Shown one piece after another: positions 10,901 through 21,204 of a stretch of 64,000 nucleotides of DNA (its first letter is position 1; the number at the start of each line of letters is the position of its first letter). The position numbers and the translations under genes were made by a program. Below the pieces are notes generated by a model. The model was not told where the DNA came from and ran no database searches. It saw only the letters and a program-made list of their open reading frames with translations. This stretch comes from Nereocystis luetkeana. Taxonomy: Eukaryota > Sar > Phaeophyceae > Laminariales > Laminariaceae. The DNA is taken from the NCBI GenBank assembly GCA_031213475.1, contig JARUPZ010000037.1, forward strand, positions 3,540,305-3,604,304, in the 5' to 3' direction.

Positions 10901-11950
10901 CATACGGATATCGAAAACGGGCCTTGACAGTTTTTTCCCCCGGAAAATAATTGGGCGAGGTGAAAAATGAGTTTGGATTGGGTTAAGATGAGAAACATGA
11001 AAGGGATGGTCGATCTGAATTGTTGACGATTGTCAGGGTGTGAAAAAGTCAATGGATGATTCGGCCTCCCACAGATGAGGAAGAAAAGCCACAAGGTCTT
11101 CGCTACGATCTCGTCGGAGCCGTGTTGGTGCTGGTAATAAAAGCAGGGGGGTTTCATATTTTGTCTATATCGTTGGCGTTTTTTTTAGGAGGGGGGGGGG
11201 GAGGGTTGGGGTTGGTTTTGGTCGGTTCACTTTTGGTGAGCGATCGCGACAGAGAGGTCAGGGTTTAGGCTGTGTTTCGGGTCGACGAGAAGAAGAGGGG
11301 GAAGGACGGACGGAGAAGGGCGGAGTATAGTTCTAAAATAATAGCAAGAAGGTCGGCCTGGGTTATCGAACTACTTACTACATACCATACACCACGTACT
11401 GCCGGATTCAGGACTTGCTTGCGGGGGGAACGCTTGTGGTGGCTGAGCTCAATATTCGAGTACTTGGGTACTTACGCGTGTATAGATATATACGTACGTA
11501 AACAGTTTTTTTTTTTTCTTCGTGTTTTGGTACACGGCGCGTTTTCCATCTCTTTTCAGTTTTTTTGTTTTTGTTTGCCTTGTTCGCTTCTTGCTTCGTT
11601 TAGGAAGCTCAGGATAGGGGATGGTTGCGATAACGGCGTTGGTTCCTCCGGCGTTACTCCGCTTTCTTTCGTGGGGGGCTATTCTTGCCGATGCATGGTT
11701 TACGTCCCTCCGCATTAATAATTACGAGAAATGTGATGATGAAAGACGGTGAGCACAAACTACGTAAAAAACCCTGCCAACGTTTGGTCTCTGTTTATGG
11801 TGCGTATAGCAAAAACTCTTGCCTGTTTTTTGTATAATATTATAGCAGGTATTACGCCGCAAGCAACGAAATGATCGCCGCGAGAGTCGTCTGTTCAGGA
11901 GCAATATCCACTTACCGGTATACCCTCTATCATTTTTTTGTATGTACACA

Positions 11951-12061
11951 GTATTACGGGGGACCATAGTTAACAGGACCTATGGTATACATAAAAACCT
12001 ATATGTTTAACCATTTTTACTAACAATATTTGGTCCTGTTAACTATGGCCCCCCGTAATAG
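11951..12061. mobile_element. Element B copy B2, full length
   Basis: TATTACGGGGGACCATAG at the left and CTATGGCCCCCCGTAATA at the right; about 110 bp, near palindromic, internal CATAAAAACCTATATG and AACAATATTTGG. This is a good reference copy. Confidence 0.85.
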
Positions 12062-12239
12062 TAGTAAATTATTAATATGATCGCACACTATTTAGCACTA
12101 TGTACGTCTGTCCTCAAAAATATGTGTGTAGTGTAGTGTGTGTTCTTCACATGATGGGTGGATGCAGTTAGTTCTCAACAGGTGTGCAGGTACTTCATAC
12201 GAACATTAGTTCGCTCTTGCGCCACTCCCCTAGGGGGAA

Positions 12240-12560
12240 CCTTGTGTGTGTGTGTGTGTGTTCTTCACATTAAACCGTTCTTTCTACCCGTCGACATCCA
12301 GCACAACCAGTGTCCGTGCCGATTCTTCAATCCTAGAAGAGATACAAGTTCTGTGGTCACAAAGCTACGCCACAGAGATACTACGTTGCCACGTGTGCAG
12401 TGTGCACTGCAGTGGGCAATGCAAAGCCATGTCATCATACTAGATACGACAGGCGCGACATACGCAATCTATGAAATAGTGAAACGAAAAGAAACAATCA
12501 AAGAGAAAACAAAACAAGGTAGACAAATCGAAAGAGAAAAAGAAGAAAAATGAAAGCAAA
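12240..12560 (+). mobile_element. Element D copy D1
   Basis: Starts (GT)n TTCTTCACATTAAACCG, shares CATCCAGCACAACCAGTGTC and TCTGTGGTCACAAA with the other D copies, and ends in an A-rich tract with CGAAAGAGAAAA. It does not code. Confidence 0.75.
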
Positions 12561-12779
12561 ATCTAGGAGAAACAATCTGTCGTGCCCCCCCCCCCGCAGG
12601 CGAGGTGGTCAACACTTGAAAAAGAACGAGCTGGAGAAAAGAAAGAAAAAAAATAAAATAAGAAAAAACATCACTGCTTGTAAACAGAGTAAGACAAAGA
12701 ACCAAGGAAAAAAGTAACAAGGAAAAATAACAAAGCGGAAATAACAGGCAGACCAAAGCCCAAAGCACCTTCCAGGTGG

Positions 12780-13130
12780 CGGCAGCAGCTTGTGGTACGA
12801 GTAGTATAGCCAGGTTCTCCCTGATCCGCCTGGTACCTTGCTACCCAGACTGCCGTCTCCGCCCTGCGTTCGTCAACTATGCCCAGCCCCTTGGCGTCAG
12901 ACAATACAAAACGAGCAGAGCAGGTTCGTCTTCCAACCACGCCACACGGCTCCTTCAGTACGGCTTATCAATCAGAAAAGGAAGAGGAAGAGAAAAAAAT
13001 CAAATGAAAATCACGGAGAGTCACCGCAAGAAAGAAAAAAAACAAAAACAAGAAGGGAAGACAAGGGAAGACCACGTTCGAACCAGCTGCACCAGTTGGT
13101 AGCACTAGTAGTATGGTAATGTTCTACTAC
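12780..13130 (-). repeat. Probable LINE 3' end with a partly repeated segment
   Basis: The segment near 12795-12870 (AGTAGTATAGCC, GCCTGGTACCTTGCTACCC, TGCCGTCTCCGCCC) resembles 13105-13180 (AGTAGTATGGTA, GACTTGGTGCTTTGCTACCC, TGCCATCTCCTTCC). The 3' end of the LINE or its flank is therefore present twice; the intervening A-rich DNA is unassigned. Confidence 0.45.
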
Positions 13131-14950
13131 CTAGTCGACTTGGTGCTTTGCTACCCTGTCTGCCATCTCCTTCCTACTTTCGTCTACCGCCGTTTCCCTT
13201 CTACCCCTCCTGTTCCCCCCCCTCTCCGCATTCCCTCGGTCGGGCTTTCTGCCACTTCTCCTGTTGCCCCCTCCCCCCCCGTTCCCTTGGGCACCATCCA
13301 CGGTGGATGCGCGGCGCTGCCTACTCATCTCAGCCTCAGCCTCGTGCCACCTCACCATGAACCGTTCGGCTGCTTCAAGGATCCTCCGGTACCACTTCCC
13401 CGCCTTTTTGGCTGCAGTGGACCACAACGCGATCTCAACTCCAAACACCAAGGGGGCAACTTCCGTTGATCCTTCGGTGGCTCGGAACTCCCTAAGGTCT
13501 TCGACTATGCATCTATGCCAAGTCTTACACTGTCCGCCTGGTCTCGGGTTCTCCCCACCAGTTATCGTCCCGAACATTACCCGACTGGGTAATCGCTCCT
13601 TGCTTTGCCGTGCCACGCCCCCCGCAAAGAAGAGCCGCCGTTTACGAATGGTCGTTTCGATGCTCTCGCAACGTGTCATCTTGAGGGCCTTCGCGTACGA
13701 GAGGGTGGCATGGTCAGTATGAAGTCGGCGCTGGAAGCCAATGACTCGCAGCAGGACTTGGTGGTGAGCCGTTCGAAGCTTGGCAAAGTGTTCCGTTCTG
13801 AGGGTCCACGTCACACACCCGTACAGCAGGGTCTCAATCACCTCGGTCTTCAGCATTCGGACTTTAAGGCTAAGGGGGGCGGTCGTCCTATCATACAACT
13901 CCGGGCCGAACCGTTTGAGGCATGCTCGCATGAGGCGGATCCGTCGGTCGATTTCGAGCGAGAGCGCAGCGTTTTCGTGGATAACGCCGCCTAGGTATAA
14001 GAACTGGGTCGTCTGCTTATACCTCTGACCTGCCGCTTCGATGACGAGCGGTGGTGCGAGGGTTGTCCGGTCTGGTGTTTGTAGGACCATTGTCTCAGTC
14101 TTCTTTTCCGACACCGTGAGGCCTGCTGCTTCGAAGACAGTCACGATGACTGTCATAATTTTTGCGAGCCCTTCAGCCGACTTCGAGACAATTCCTGCAT
14201 CATCGGCGTACAACATGCCCCATACAGACCTTCGCACGCACGCCAATGGCTCCTCCTTCCCTGTTCGAACTACTCCAGCTTCACTGAGTTGGACCAGATC
14301 CCTTACAACAATGGCTTCGTCTTGGCTGAAGCGTACTAGTACGACGTGTAACGCAGCAGCGAAGAACACGTTAGACAGTAGCGGTGATAGTACACAGCCT
14401 TGCCGCAGCCCCTGCGTGACATCAAACCATTCCGAGAGCTCGCCGTCATCAGTACGCACGCGAGCCCGCATGCCATCGTGGAAATTACGGATAATTCTCA
14501 GCATCTTGGTTGGTACGCCAAAGCGTGTGAGGACCTTCCATAACAGCTCTCGGTCGACAGAGTCGTACGCTTTCTGCAGATCGATGAAGCACACGTATAA
14601 GGGGATTTTCCTCTGTCGTCCGAGCTCTTGCAGCCGGCGCACGACGAACAACATATCAATCGTTGATCGTGCGGGGCGGAAGCCGCACTGTTCCTCGGGG
14701 AGTAGTTCCTCGGTCTCGCAGCAGTTGCTGAGGCGGGACGCGACGATTTTCAACAAAACTTTGCCTGCGTGGGCAACAAGCGAAATCCCTCTATAGTTGT
14801 TGGAGTCAGTTCGATCCTTCTTTTTGTGAAGGACCTTGATGATCGCATCTTTCCATTGCTGAGGGACTTCTCCTGTTAACCAAACATTGACAAGGATGTT
14901 GTGAAAGCGCTGGGCGAATGCCGGGTGGTCGAACCTTGTACCAGGTAGCA
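13131..14950 (-). CDS. Non-LTR retrotransposon reverse transcriptase, 5'-truncated
   Basis: An uninterrupted minus-strand frame of about 600 codons, open from about 14950 to the stop at 13131; no true start is visible, so the frame is taken from the truncation point. It begins within the RT domain: [52 protein letters not shown], motif [19 protein letters not shown], motif [20 protein letters not shown], motif [11 protein letters not shown] and FLYLGGVI. The C-terminal part has [14 protein letters not shown] and [20 protein letters not shown], then a basic Gly/Arg-rich tail. No endonuclease domain is present because the element is cut at about 14950, next to a TACCAGGTA motif and element D2. 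The RT would copy its own RNA at a nicked target. The frame lacks stops, so the insertion may be fairly young, but truncation makes it non-autonomous. Confidence 0.88.
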
Positions 14951-15290
14951 GGTATCAGTGCGTGTGTTCTTCGCATTAAACCGTTGTTTCTCGGCGTCGG
15001 CATCGTGCACAACCGGTGTCCTTGCCGATTATTCAACCCTTAAGAGACATTCAAGCTCTGTGGTCACAAAATTACAAAGACGAGATACTATTAATACATT
15101 GTTACGCAGAGAGCAGAGTAGACAACACAGCAGTAGCAAGCAGTGCCATGGCATCGTCGTACTTGCTACGACAGACAGACACGAAACACCATGCACATCG
15201 CAGCATTCGTTGCAAGACGGAAACATCAAAAGAAGCAAAAAGAAACGCGAATCGAAGCACAACAGCAACAACAGGAGTAGTAGCACTGCA
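14950..15290 (+). mobile_element. Element D copy D2, abutting the LINE
   Basis: GTGTGTTCTTCGCATTAAAC, then GTGCACAACCGGTGTCCTTG and CTCTGTGGTCACAAAATTAC, then an A-rich end; same orientation as D1 on the other side of the LINE. Confidence 0.7.
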
Positions 15291-15445
15291 GTATTTTTGG
15301 GCCCGCATTATTTGTACGGGTATATTCAGAACCTACGATGGGAAGCGGCGGCCAATAGTATCTCCCTGTGCTTACACACCGAAGTTGCCCATGATAGCCG
15401 TATTTTCCCCCGCGAAAATATTTTCCACGAAGTGTTGATATTAAT

Positions 15446-15556
15446 ATTACGGGGGACCATAGTTAATAGGACCTATGGAACACATAAAAACCTATACATT
15501 TCCTTATTTTTTCCAACAATATTTGGTCCTATTAACTATGGTCCCCCGTAAATAGT
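15446..15556. mobile_element. Element B copy B3, full length
   Basis: TATTACGGGGGACCATAG and CTATGGTCCCCCGTAA ends, about 110 bp, similar to B2. Confidence 0.85.
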
Positions 15557-15949
15557 ACCTGGTAGTCTTTACGACTTACCCACGGCTTCGGCAAAACGAA
15601 AAAGAATATGTGCTCGTACCTGGTACGAGTACTTACTGTTTATATATGTTGAGTGTCGACCCTAAAGAAAAACTCCCCATGGTCACGTCTGTCTGCGTTT
15701 TTCCTGTTAAATTTTTTCCTGAGGCAGTCGGGGGTTTATCAGGGCTACACGGGGTTTATACTTGTATATAGCGCACAAATGCATCAAACGTGAGTGTTGT
15801 TTTTGTCAAAAGCTTGGCCAAGCAAGGTCTATATATATAATATATACTGTCTGAGACAGCCCTCGGTATTCTCCATTGTACCAGGTACGTACGTAGAAAC
15901 AGGTTTACGTACGGTAGGTACAGCAGAAGAGGGCGTTTTCACTCTTTCG

Positions 15950-16024
15950 GTATTATTGCGGTCCCGTTTTGGGGACAAACCACATAAAAATTGTCTTAGT
16001 TTGTCCCCAAAACTGGACTAAAAA
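15950..16024. mobile_element. Element C copy C7, short
   Basis: TTGCGGTCCCGTTTTGGGGA at the left and GTTTGTCCCCAAAACTGGAC at the right; the outer ends are missing. Confidence 0.6.
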
Positions 16025-16082
16025 CCAAAAAAACAAAAACAACCGTGACTGAAGACAGATCGAAACTGCCCCCCTCCCCCCC

Positions 16083-16192
16083 GACATGCTCCATCCCGGC
16101 ATTGCAGGGATGCGAGGGTCTATGGTCATACGACTACGGCCGTGCATGAGATCGACTACATCTCTCCTAACGAGTATACCCCCCCCCCCCCC
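16083..16192 (+). mobile_element. Element A copy A1, 5'-truncated
   Basis: Begins at ACATGCTCCATCCCGGCATT, has GGGTCTATGGTCATACGACT and GCATGAGATCGACTACATCT, and ends in a 14-nt poly(C). Only the 3' half of the full element (compare 59099-59349) is present. Confidence 0.75.
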
Positions 16193-16565
16193 GCGCCTCG
16201 CTATCCTAGGATATAGATGGTGGCCACAGGCGGCGAACAGGAAGGGGATAAGATCAGCAAAAAGTGTTTATGCAATATATGGAACGAAGATAATGAGCGC
16301 CCAAATAAATGTTGGTCTCTGTTTAGTACCATAACACTAGCCCACTCTGATGAGCTGCACATGCAGAATTATGGCAACTTAATGGAAACCCCGACTCCAC
16401 GAGCTAGAACATGAGTCGAAGATGCGGCTCTTCGAAACCCGCTCCCACACCTCTGAACGGTAAGGAACACAATGCGCACCAACAAGAAGGCGGAAAGGTC
16501 CAAACCGACGACGCCACTTGTCAAGTTCAAGGTCGGGGCATTTTGTATCCCCCTTGTTAGGTTTT

Positions 16566-16870
16566 CCGATTGTGCAGGTACTCGTTGGGGCTCACATTGT
16601 GACGTTTGCTTAGGGATAGAAAAATGGCAGATGTATTCCTTTCGCGCACGATGGAGACTTTGAGCAAGGCTTGTGCCTCGCTAGGAAAACCCCTGGTTTT
16701 CCATCTAAGGTATACGCCTCCCAAGTACTACAAAAATGATCCCGATGCCTGAACCCAGGTACTCACCGGCCTTTTAGCCTCATTCAAGGCTGTACCATAA
16801 TAACATGGTTGCCTTGCCTGGTCAGCATGGCTTTATTGCCATAAGGGGGAGGCCCGGGGGTACCAGGGGT
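16566..16870 (+). mobile_element. Element F copy F1
   Basis: GGTACTCGTTGGGGCTCACA, GTGCCTCGCTAGGAAAAC, ACGCCTCCCAAGTACTACAA and ACCGGCCTTTTAGCC are shared with F2 and F3. Non-coding, no visible terminal repeats. Confidence 0.6.
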
Positions 16871-16989
16871 GGGGGAGCTGCCCACCCACTGGGTCGACCC
16901 TGCGGGCACTACACCACCATAAGTATTGCTACTATTAATACGCATCAAAATAGCAAAACATCCGCCGCCGACGGTAACGTGCAAGGTGC

Positions 16990-17240
16990 GCCTATTGAGT
17001 CGGTACTCGTTGGTACTCACGTGTGTTGTTTGCTTAAGAGATAGCAGAAGAGCAGCTTTATCCCTTTCGTGCACGCGTGCGGAGACCGAGAGCTCGTGCC
17101 TCGCTAAGATACGCCTCCCAAGTACTACAAACACGATCCCAATACTTGACCCCAGGTAATCACCGGGCTTTTAGCCACACCCAAGGCAGTACCGTGACAC
17201 CTGCTCCACGTTGATTGTCATAAGGGGAAGACTGGGAGAA
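16990..17240 (+). mobile_element. Element F copy F2
   Basis: About 430 bp after the start of F1 in the same orientation: GGTACTCGTTGGTACTCACG, GTGCCTCGCTAAGA, ACGCCTCCCAAGTACTACAA, CACCGGGCTTTTAGCC. Confidence 0.6.
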
Positions 17241-17321
17241 GGGGGGGGGAGTGTACTCATTATCGTGCATGGCCGTCGTCGTATGACCATAGACCCTCAT
17301 AACTCTATGATGCTGGGACGC
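17241..17321 (-). mobile_element. Element A copy A2, strongly 5'-truncated
   Basis: The minus strand reads AGGGTCTATGGTCATACGAC then GAGTACACTCCCCCCC. A longer poly(G), 17322-17345, follows on its truncated side. Confidence 0.65.
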
Positions 17322-17470
17322 GGGGGGGGGGGGGGGGGGGGGGGGCATGCCACAGCATAGAGGGGGTGCAGCTGCAATTTTCTGAGACTCTTCCCCCCCC
17401 TCTTTTGGGGAGCAAAAAACTACATCTCACTAAAAAAACACACGGTTTCTTGAGAAGAATACCGTCAGCG

Positions 17471-17512
17471 GCTCGCCCCCAAAACGGGACTGCAGTCCTA
17501 TAAAAGGGTTTT
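17471..17512. mobile_element. Half of an element C copy (C8)
   Basis: Only the right arm CCCCCAAAACGGGACTGCAG with CCTATAAAAGGGTT is found. Confidence 0.5.
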
Positions 17513-17689
17513 GAGAAGAATCCCACACTTTTAGGCAACCCTCGCATTTTTTTCTTCTCTTTTTTCGATCCCATTTATTATCGTCTTCGGCCTCCTTTTC
17601 TCTCTCCATCCTGGTATTAACGGTAGTAGCTCAGGTCGGGGGTCACACAGCACTAGGCTCTCATGCCCCCCCCCATCACCACCACACAC

Positions 17690-17927
17690 CACGTTTCGTG
17701 CTTTGCATATTGTTCGCGAGAAGACCGCAGCCCCCCCTCTTCCAACTCGCGTCTAATTGCGCCTACCCAAGCTACGAAGGCGCTATCAGCAATCGGTCCC
17801 TTTTTATTTTTTTTCGCAAATAAAGTCAAACTCTCCCCCCGGCGGTGGGGTTCGAACTCGGGCACCAATGCTGCCGACTGTAGCAGCATTCAACAACTAT
17901 CCTACCGGGGCGACCGCACCACCGCTG
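17690..17927 (-). mobile_element. tRNA-derived SINE copy S3, diverged
   Basis: The minus strand starts GCGGTCGCCCCGGTAGGATA, has the B-box-like GAGTTCGAACCCC and then GAGTTTGACTTTATTTGC and GTAGGCGCAATTAGACGCGA, in the same order as the two younger copies at 35950 and 50349. Confidence 0.65.
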
Positions 17928-18825
17928 TAAAACAAACCTCACGCGACAGACCTATTAATAGTTGGTTTTCCCGAAAAAGGTGGGGCGTAGTTCTGAAGGG
18001 GTTGACTTGACCCGAGGAGCAGTGGGTGCCATGGGTGACCTGCACACTACTGCTGTAGGTCAGCTATAACGAAAAAAAATATTTTGAAAAACTAATTACC
18101 ATGCGCTGGGTATTTCCTCGGTATAAAAAAGCCTCGTCACTCAGAAATATTTTGGCTTAGAATGCCATCCCTGTCGAAGCACGCCCGAAAAAACAATTAC
18201 CTGCCCAACACTCCCCCCACCCCACGTCGAAGGGAGGGAGGGGGGGGGGGGGCTTCCGTCCCCCTGTTTGGTTGCCCAGGATGCGGAAACCACGCCGTCT
18301 GAATGTATTGTTACGAGTATTATGAAGAAGAAAAAATAACATCAGCCGCTGACGTAATACTATCAAACAAAACGGAAGGTTTTTCAGCGGGAGTCGTCCG
18401 TCCGCAACAAGAACAAAAAAACACCCAGAACCAGATACATCCCTCCGGTATGGCACGCAAGTCCCCGGGATGTTCGTGTGGGGGTTTCAACTAGAGGGGC
18501 GAAACATTCGTAGGAATCCAATTAATACTTTACGTGCGTGCTGAACGAAAGGACGTCCCTGTAAGTATTGTGTTCGGCCAGCCTACAAAGAACGCACCGG
18601 ACTACTACTGTACCAGCCTACAGGCTTACGTACGTACTTCAGCCGTACGGCGGATCGTCTACTACTACTCCGATCTGGCTACCACTTTGTACTCGTACAG
18701 CTGAGTGAGAGAAAGAGCGAGAGGGAGTGAGTGAGCTCAGTCTGTAAGAGCTACTGTGACAGACCGAATGAAAACCAGACAAAAGGACGTACCCTGGTAA
18801 AACTTATCGCCAACACACCGAATTA

Positions 18826-18960
18826 ATGCCTGACACGACCAACCGACAGAGACCAAACCGAACCGACCCACCAAATCGAACCAACAAAAACCGAACCGAC
18901 CAACCAATTGAACCAACCAAACCGAACCGATCAACCAATCAAAAACCAATCAACCCGCCG
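18826..18960 (+). repeat. AACCGAACC-type low-complexity tract
   Basis: Irregular array of ACCGAACCGACC and CCAACCAA words; no unit is exactly conserved. Confidence 0.6.
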
Positions 18961-19214
18961 ACCGACCAAAAAACACACGCGACACGTGAAAATACATACC
19001 GTACCACATTTAGTCTAAATATCACACGATGGCCTCATCCTCGACCATCAGTCAGTCAGTCTTTTCGCAACGAAAACAAATTACACGTGCGTTTTAGTCC
19101 GCGCGACCTCGGCGCTTAAGGGTGTACACAGATGAAGATGGAATACATCCACCTATTACCGCTCTTCGCATGCTTCCGATAGCTGGCTCTAAATCACAGG
19201 ATGACGTCAGCATC

Positions 19215-19660
19215 GATCTTCACCAAGCAAGGCTTTCGAGTAAGGCTTTCAATAAGCAAGCAGGGCGTTCAGGCAAGCAAGGCTTCAATCATCAACCAGA
19301 GCGAAACGCTTCAGAGCGAGACTTTTACAGGCAGGGCTTTCAAGCAAGGCCTTCAAACAATGCAATGCAAGCCCGTCCAGTAAGCAGCCCTTTAATCAAT
19401 CGATCAAGCAAGCAAGGAAGCAAGCAAGGAAGCAAGCAGGCAAGCATTTCGAGCTGGAAAGTATTTTCAAGATAAGCAAAGCCTTTTCAAGCACGTATTA
19501 AGTCAACACAGCAAGCAAAGCCTTTGAAGCAAAGCAACCGTCTTTCGAGCAAGCAAGTACGTCATTTCAAGCGAGTAATTCTTTGAAGGCACGCAACCGG
19601 CGAGGCTCCTCGAAAGCAAACTTTCAAGCAACCCTTAGGAGCAAAGCAAAAACCTCAACC
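19215..19660 (+). repeat. AAGCAAGGCTTTCAAGCAAG degenerate minisatellite
   Basis: The words GCAAGCAAGG, CTTTCAAGCAAG and GCCTTTCAA recur irregularly over about 450 bp. Confidence 0.6.
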
Positions 19661-20038
19661 AGGTCTCTCAAGGTAACAATTGATCGCGGCGCAGGAACTA
19701 TCCACTAGACCCACCCACTACTATCCATTCCCTGATCGTGCCGGACCACCCCCCAAAAATAGACAAAACGTCACGCATTACATTCCGCTAGGACCGGATC
19801 AACATTCACGCGCTTGCTGGCTTTCGCTCATGTCGTCATGCATATAGTAGACGCCATCGCAACAAAAGCCAACACCGGCAGAAGTAACGCCGCCCCAACG
19901 ATCGCAACACCATCGCATAGGAAACGCCTGGCAAAAAAATACAACACCATTGAAGGCAACACCCATCTAAAAAAAGCCACCAGCTCAAAGGCAACACCAT
20001 CGTAAAAAAAGGCAACACCGTCGAGAGGAGGCGAAGCA

Positions 20039-20040
<2 letters not shown>

Positions 20041-20071
<31 letters not shown>
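20041..20071 (+). repeat. 31-nt poly(G) tract
   Basis: Uninterrupted G run, one of more than 20 G or C homopolymers of 10 nt or longer in the window. Confidence 0.9.
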
Positions 20072-20073
<2 letters not shown>

Positions 20074-21204
20074 ACAAGTGCCCCCTTAGCCGGAAAACAC
20101 ACACGCACAAAAAAACGACGAAAAAAACACACACGAAAAGGAGACACGCCTCCATCACTAAAAGTGCCCCCAGAGACACTGACCGATAGATTTGTAGATA
20201 CAGCAATACAACGTCGCACACAAATCAGCAGCCGTTCTCGTCCCAAAAGGTTGGCTTGATTCACCGAGCCCCGCACCCTTCCCTGCTAGAAAACACAACC
20301 AAGAGCACAACCTGTATGGGCTGCCCGAGCAAAAAGTAGGGGGAGAGACTGCACACCAATTATAGCCGTATCACAACCTCGGAAAAAACCCACATCCACG
20401 CATTGCTTCCCGGCATAACAGGGGGAGAAACTCCGCATCTCCCCCCCCCCCCCCCCCCCCCACCCCCCGAACTTCGAAAACATTCCACGCAATTTTTCAC
20501 AAGCTTGAAAAAAAAACTACCACTCTGGTGGTGCCTGGTGCTTTGGTATCGAGTAGTCGTGCACGTGTACTTTCGATTTCCCGATTCCTGAGAACAGCGC
20601 AAGAGTTTTCGAAGACAAAAAACAAGAACTCATTTTTTTTTTGGTCCCCAAGCTTTTCGACAGGCTCCGCTCGATTGTCATCAGATGTATATTATACCTG
20701 GTATGTCGATCCCTCGCTGCCCCTTCGCGCTTCCCGGTTCGCGTGTGCCCCGACCCCCCCCCCCTCACCTCACCCCACCCCATCCCAACCCAACCCCCTC
20801 ACCTCCACCGGTCACCCCCCGCCGCCCCAACCCCCATCCCTCCCCGAGCAGTGCTGCAAGTAGGGCGTTGCACTTTTGATAACCTCCCTCTCACACTAGC
20901 GGGGCGCCTACTTGAGGACCCCACCCGATATTTTTTTAAACCGTGATGTGTACTTTACAAAAAGTGTTCCTCAAGACACTCAAGCCTAGATAGCCCCATG
21001 GAGATTTTCTGCATCCGGGGAGCTTATCAATAGACTACGGTATCCCCAGAAATAAAATACACATGGTAAGCATCGGTTGATCATTGAGGCACAGAGCAGC
21101 TCAGGTGAGAGCAAAAGGGCTACATGAGAAAAGCTACAGGGTGCCACCCCCTACCCGTAGCAGTTCGTCACCCCCCCTGTCCTTCTTTCTGCACGCTTTT
21201 TCAT

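Larger units (their letters stand above)
8657..12157. other. Gene-free flank downstream of myosin
   Basis: About 3.5 kb without a recognisable exon. It begins with the presumed 3' UTR after the TAG at 8656 and holds element C copies (9343-9439, 10808-10900), tandem repeats near 9978-10085, T-rich tracts (9440-9640) and element B2 (11951-12061). I see nothing else that I can name. Confidence 0.6.
15560..21204. other. Gene-free repeat region before the VPS35L 3' end
   Basis: No exon recognised. It contains element C7 and C8, A1 and A2, two F copies, a SINE copy, an AACC-rich tract (18826-18960), an AAGCAAGG-type repeat (19215-19660) and a 31-nt poly(G) at 20041-20071. Several open frames here are low-complexity and have no conserved motif. 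Confidence 0.6.

Noticed and set aside
11951..15556. LTR retrotransposon with B/D as long terminal repeats
   Set aside because: The order is B-D-LINE-D-B rather than a direct repeat B-D...B-D, and the RT is of the non-LTR type.
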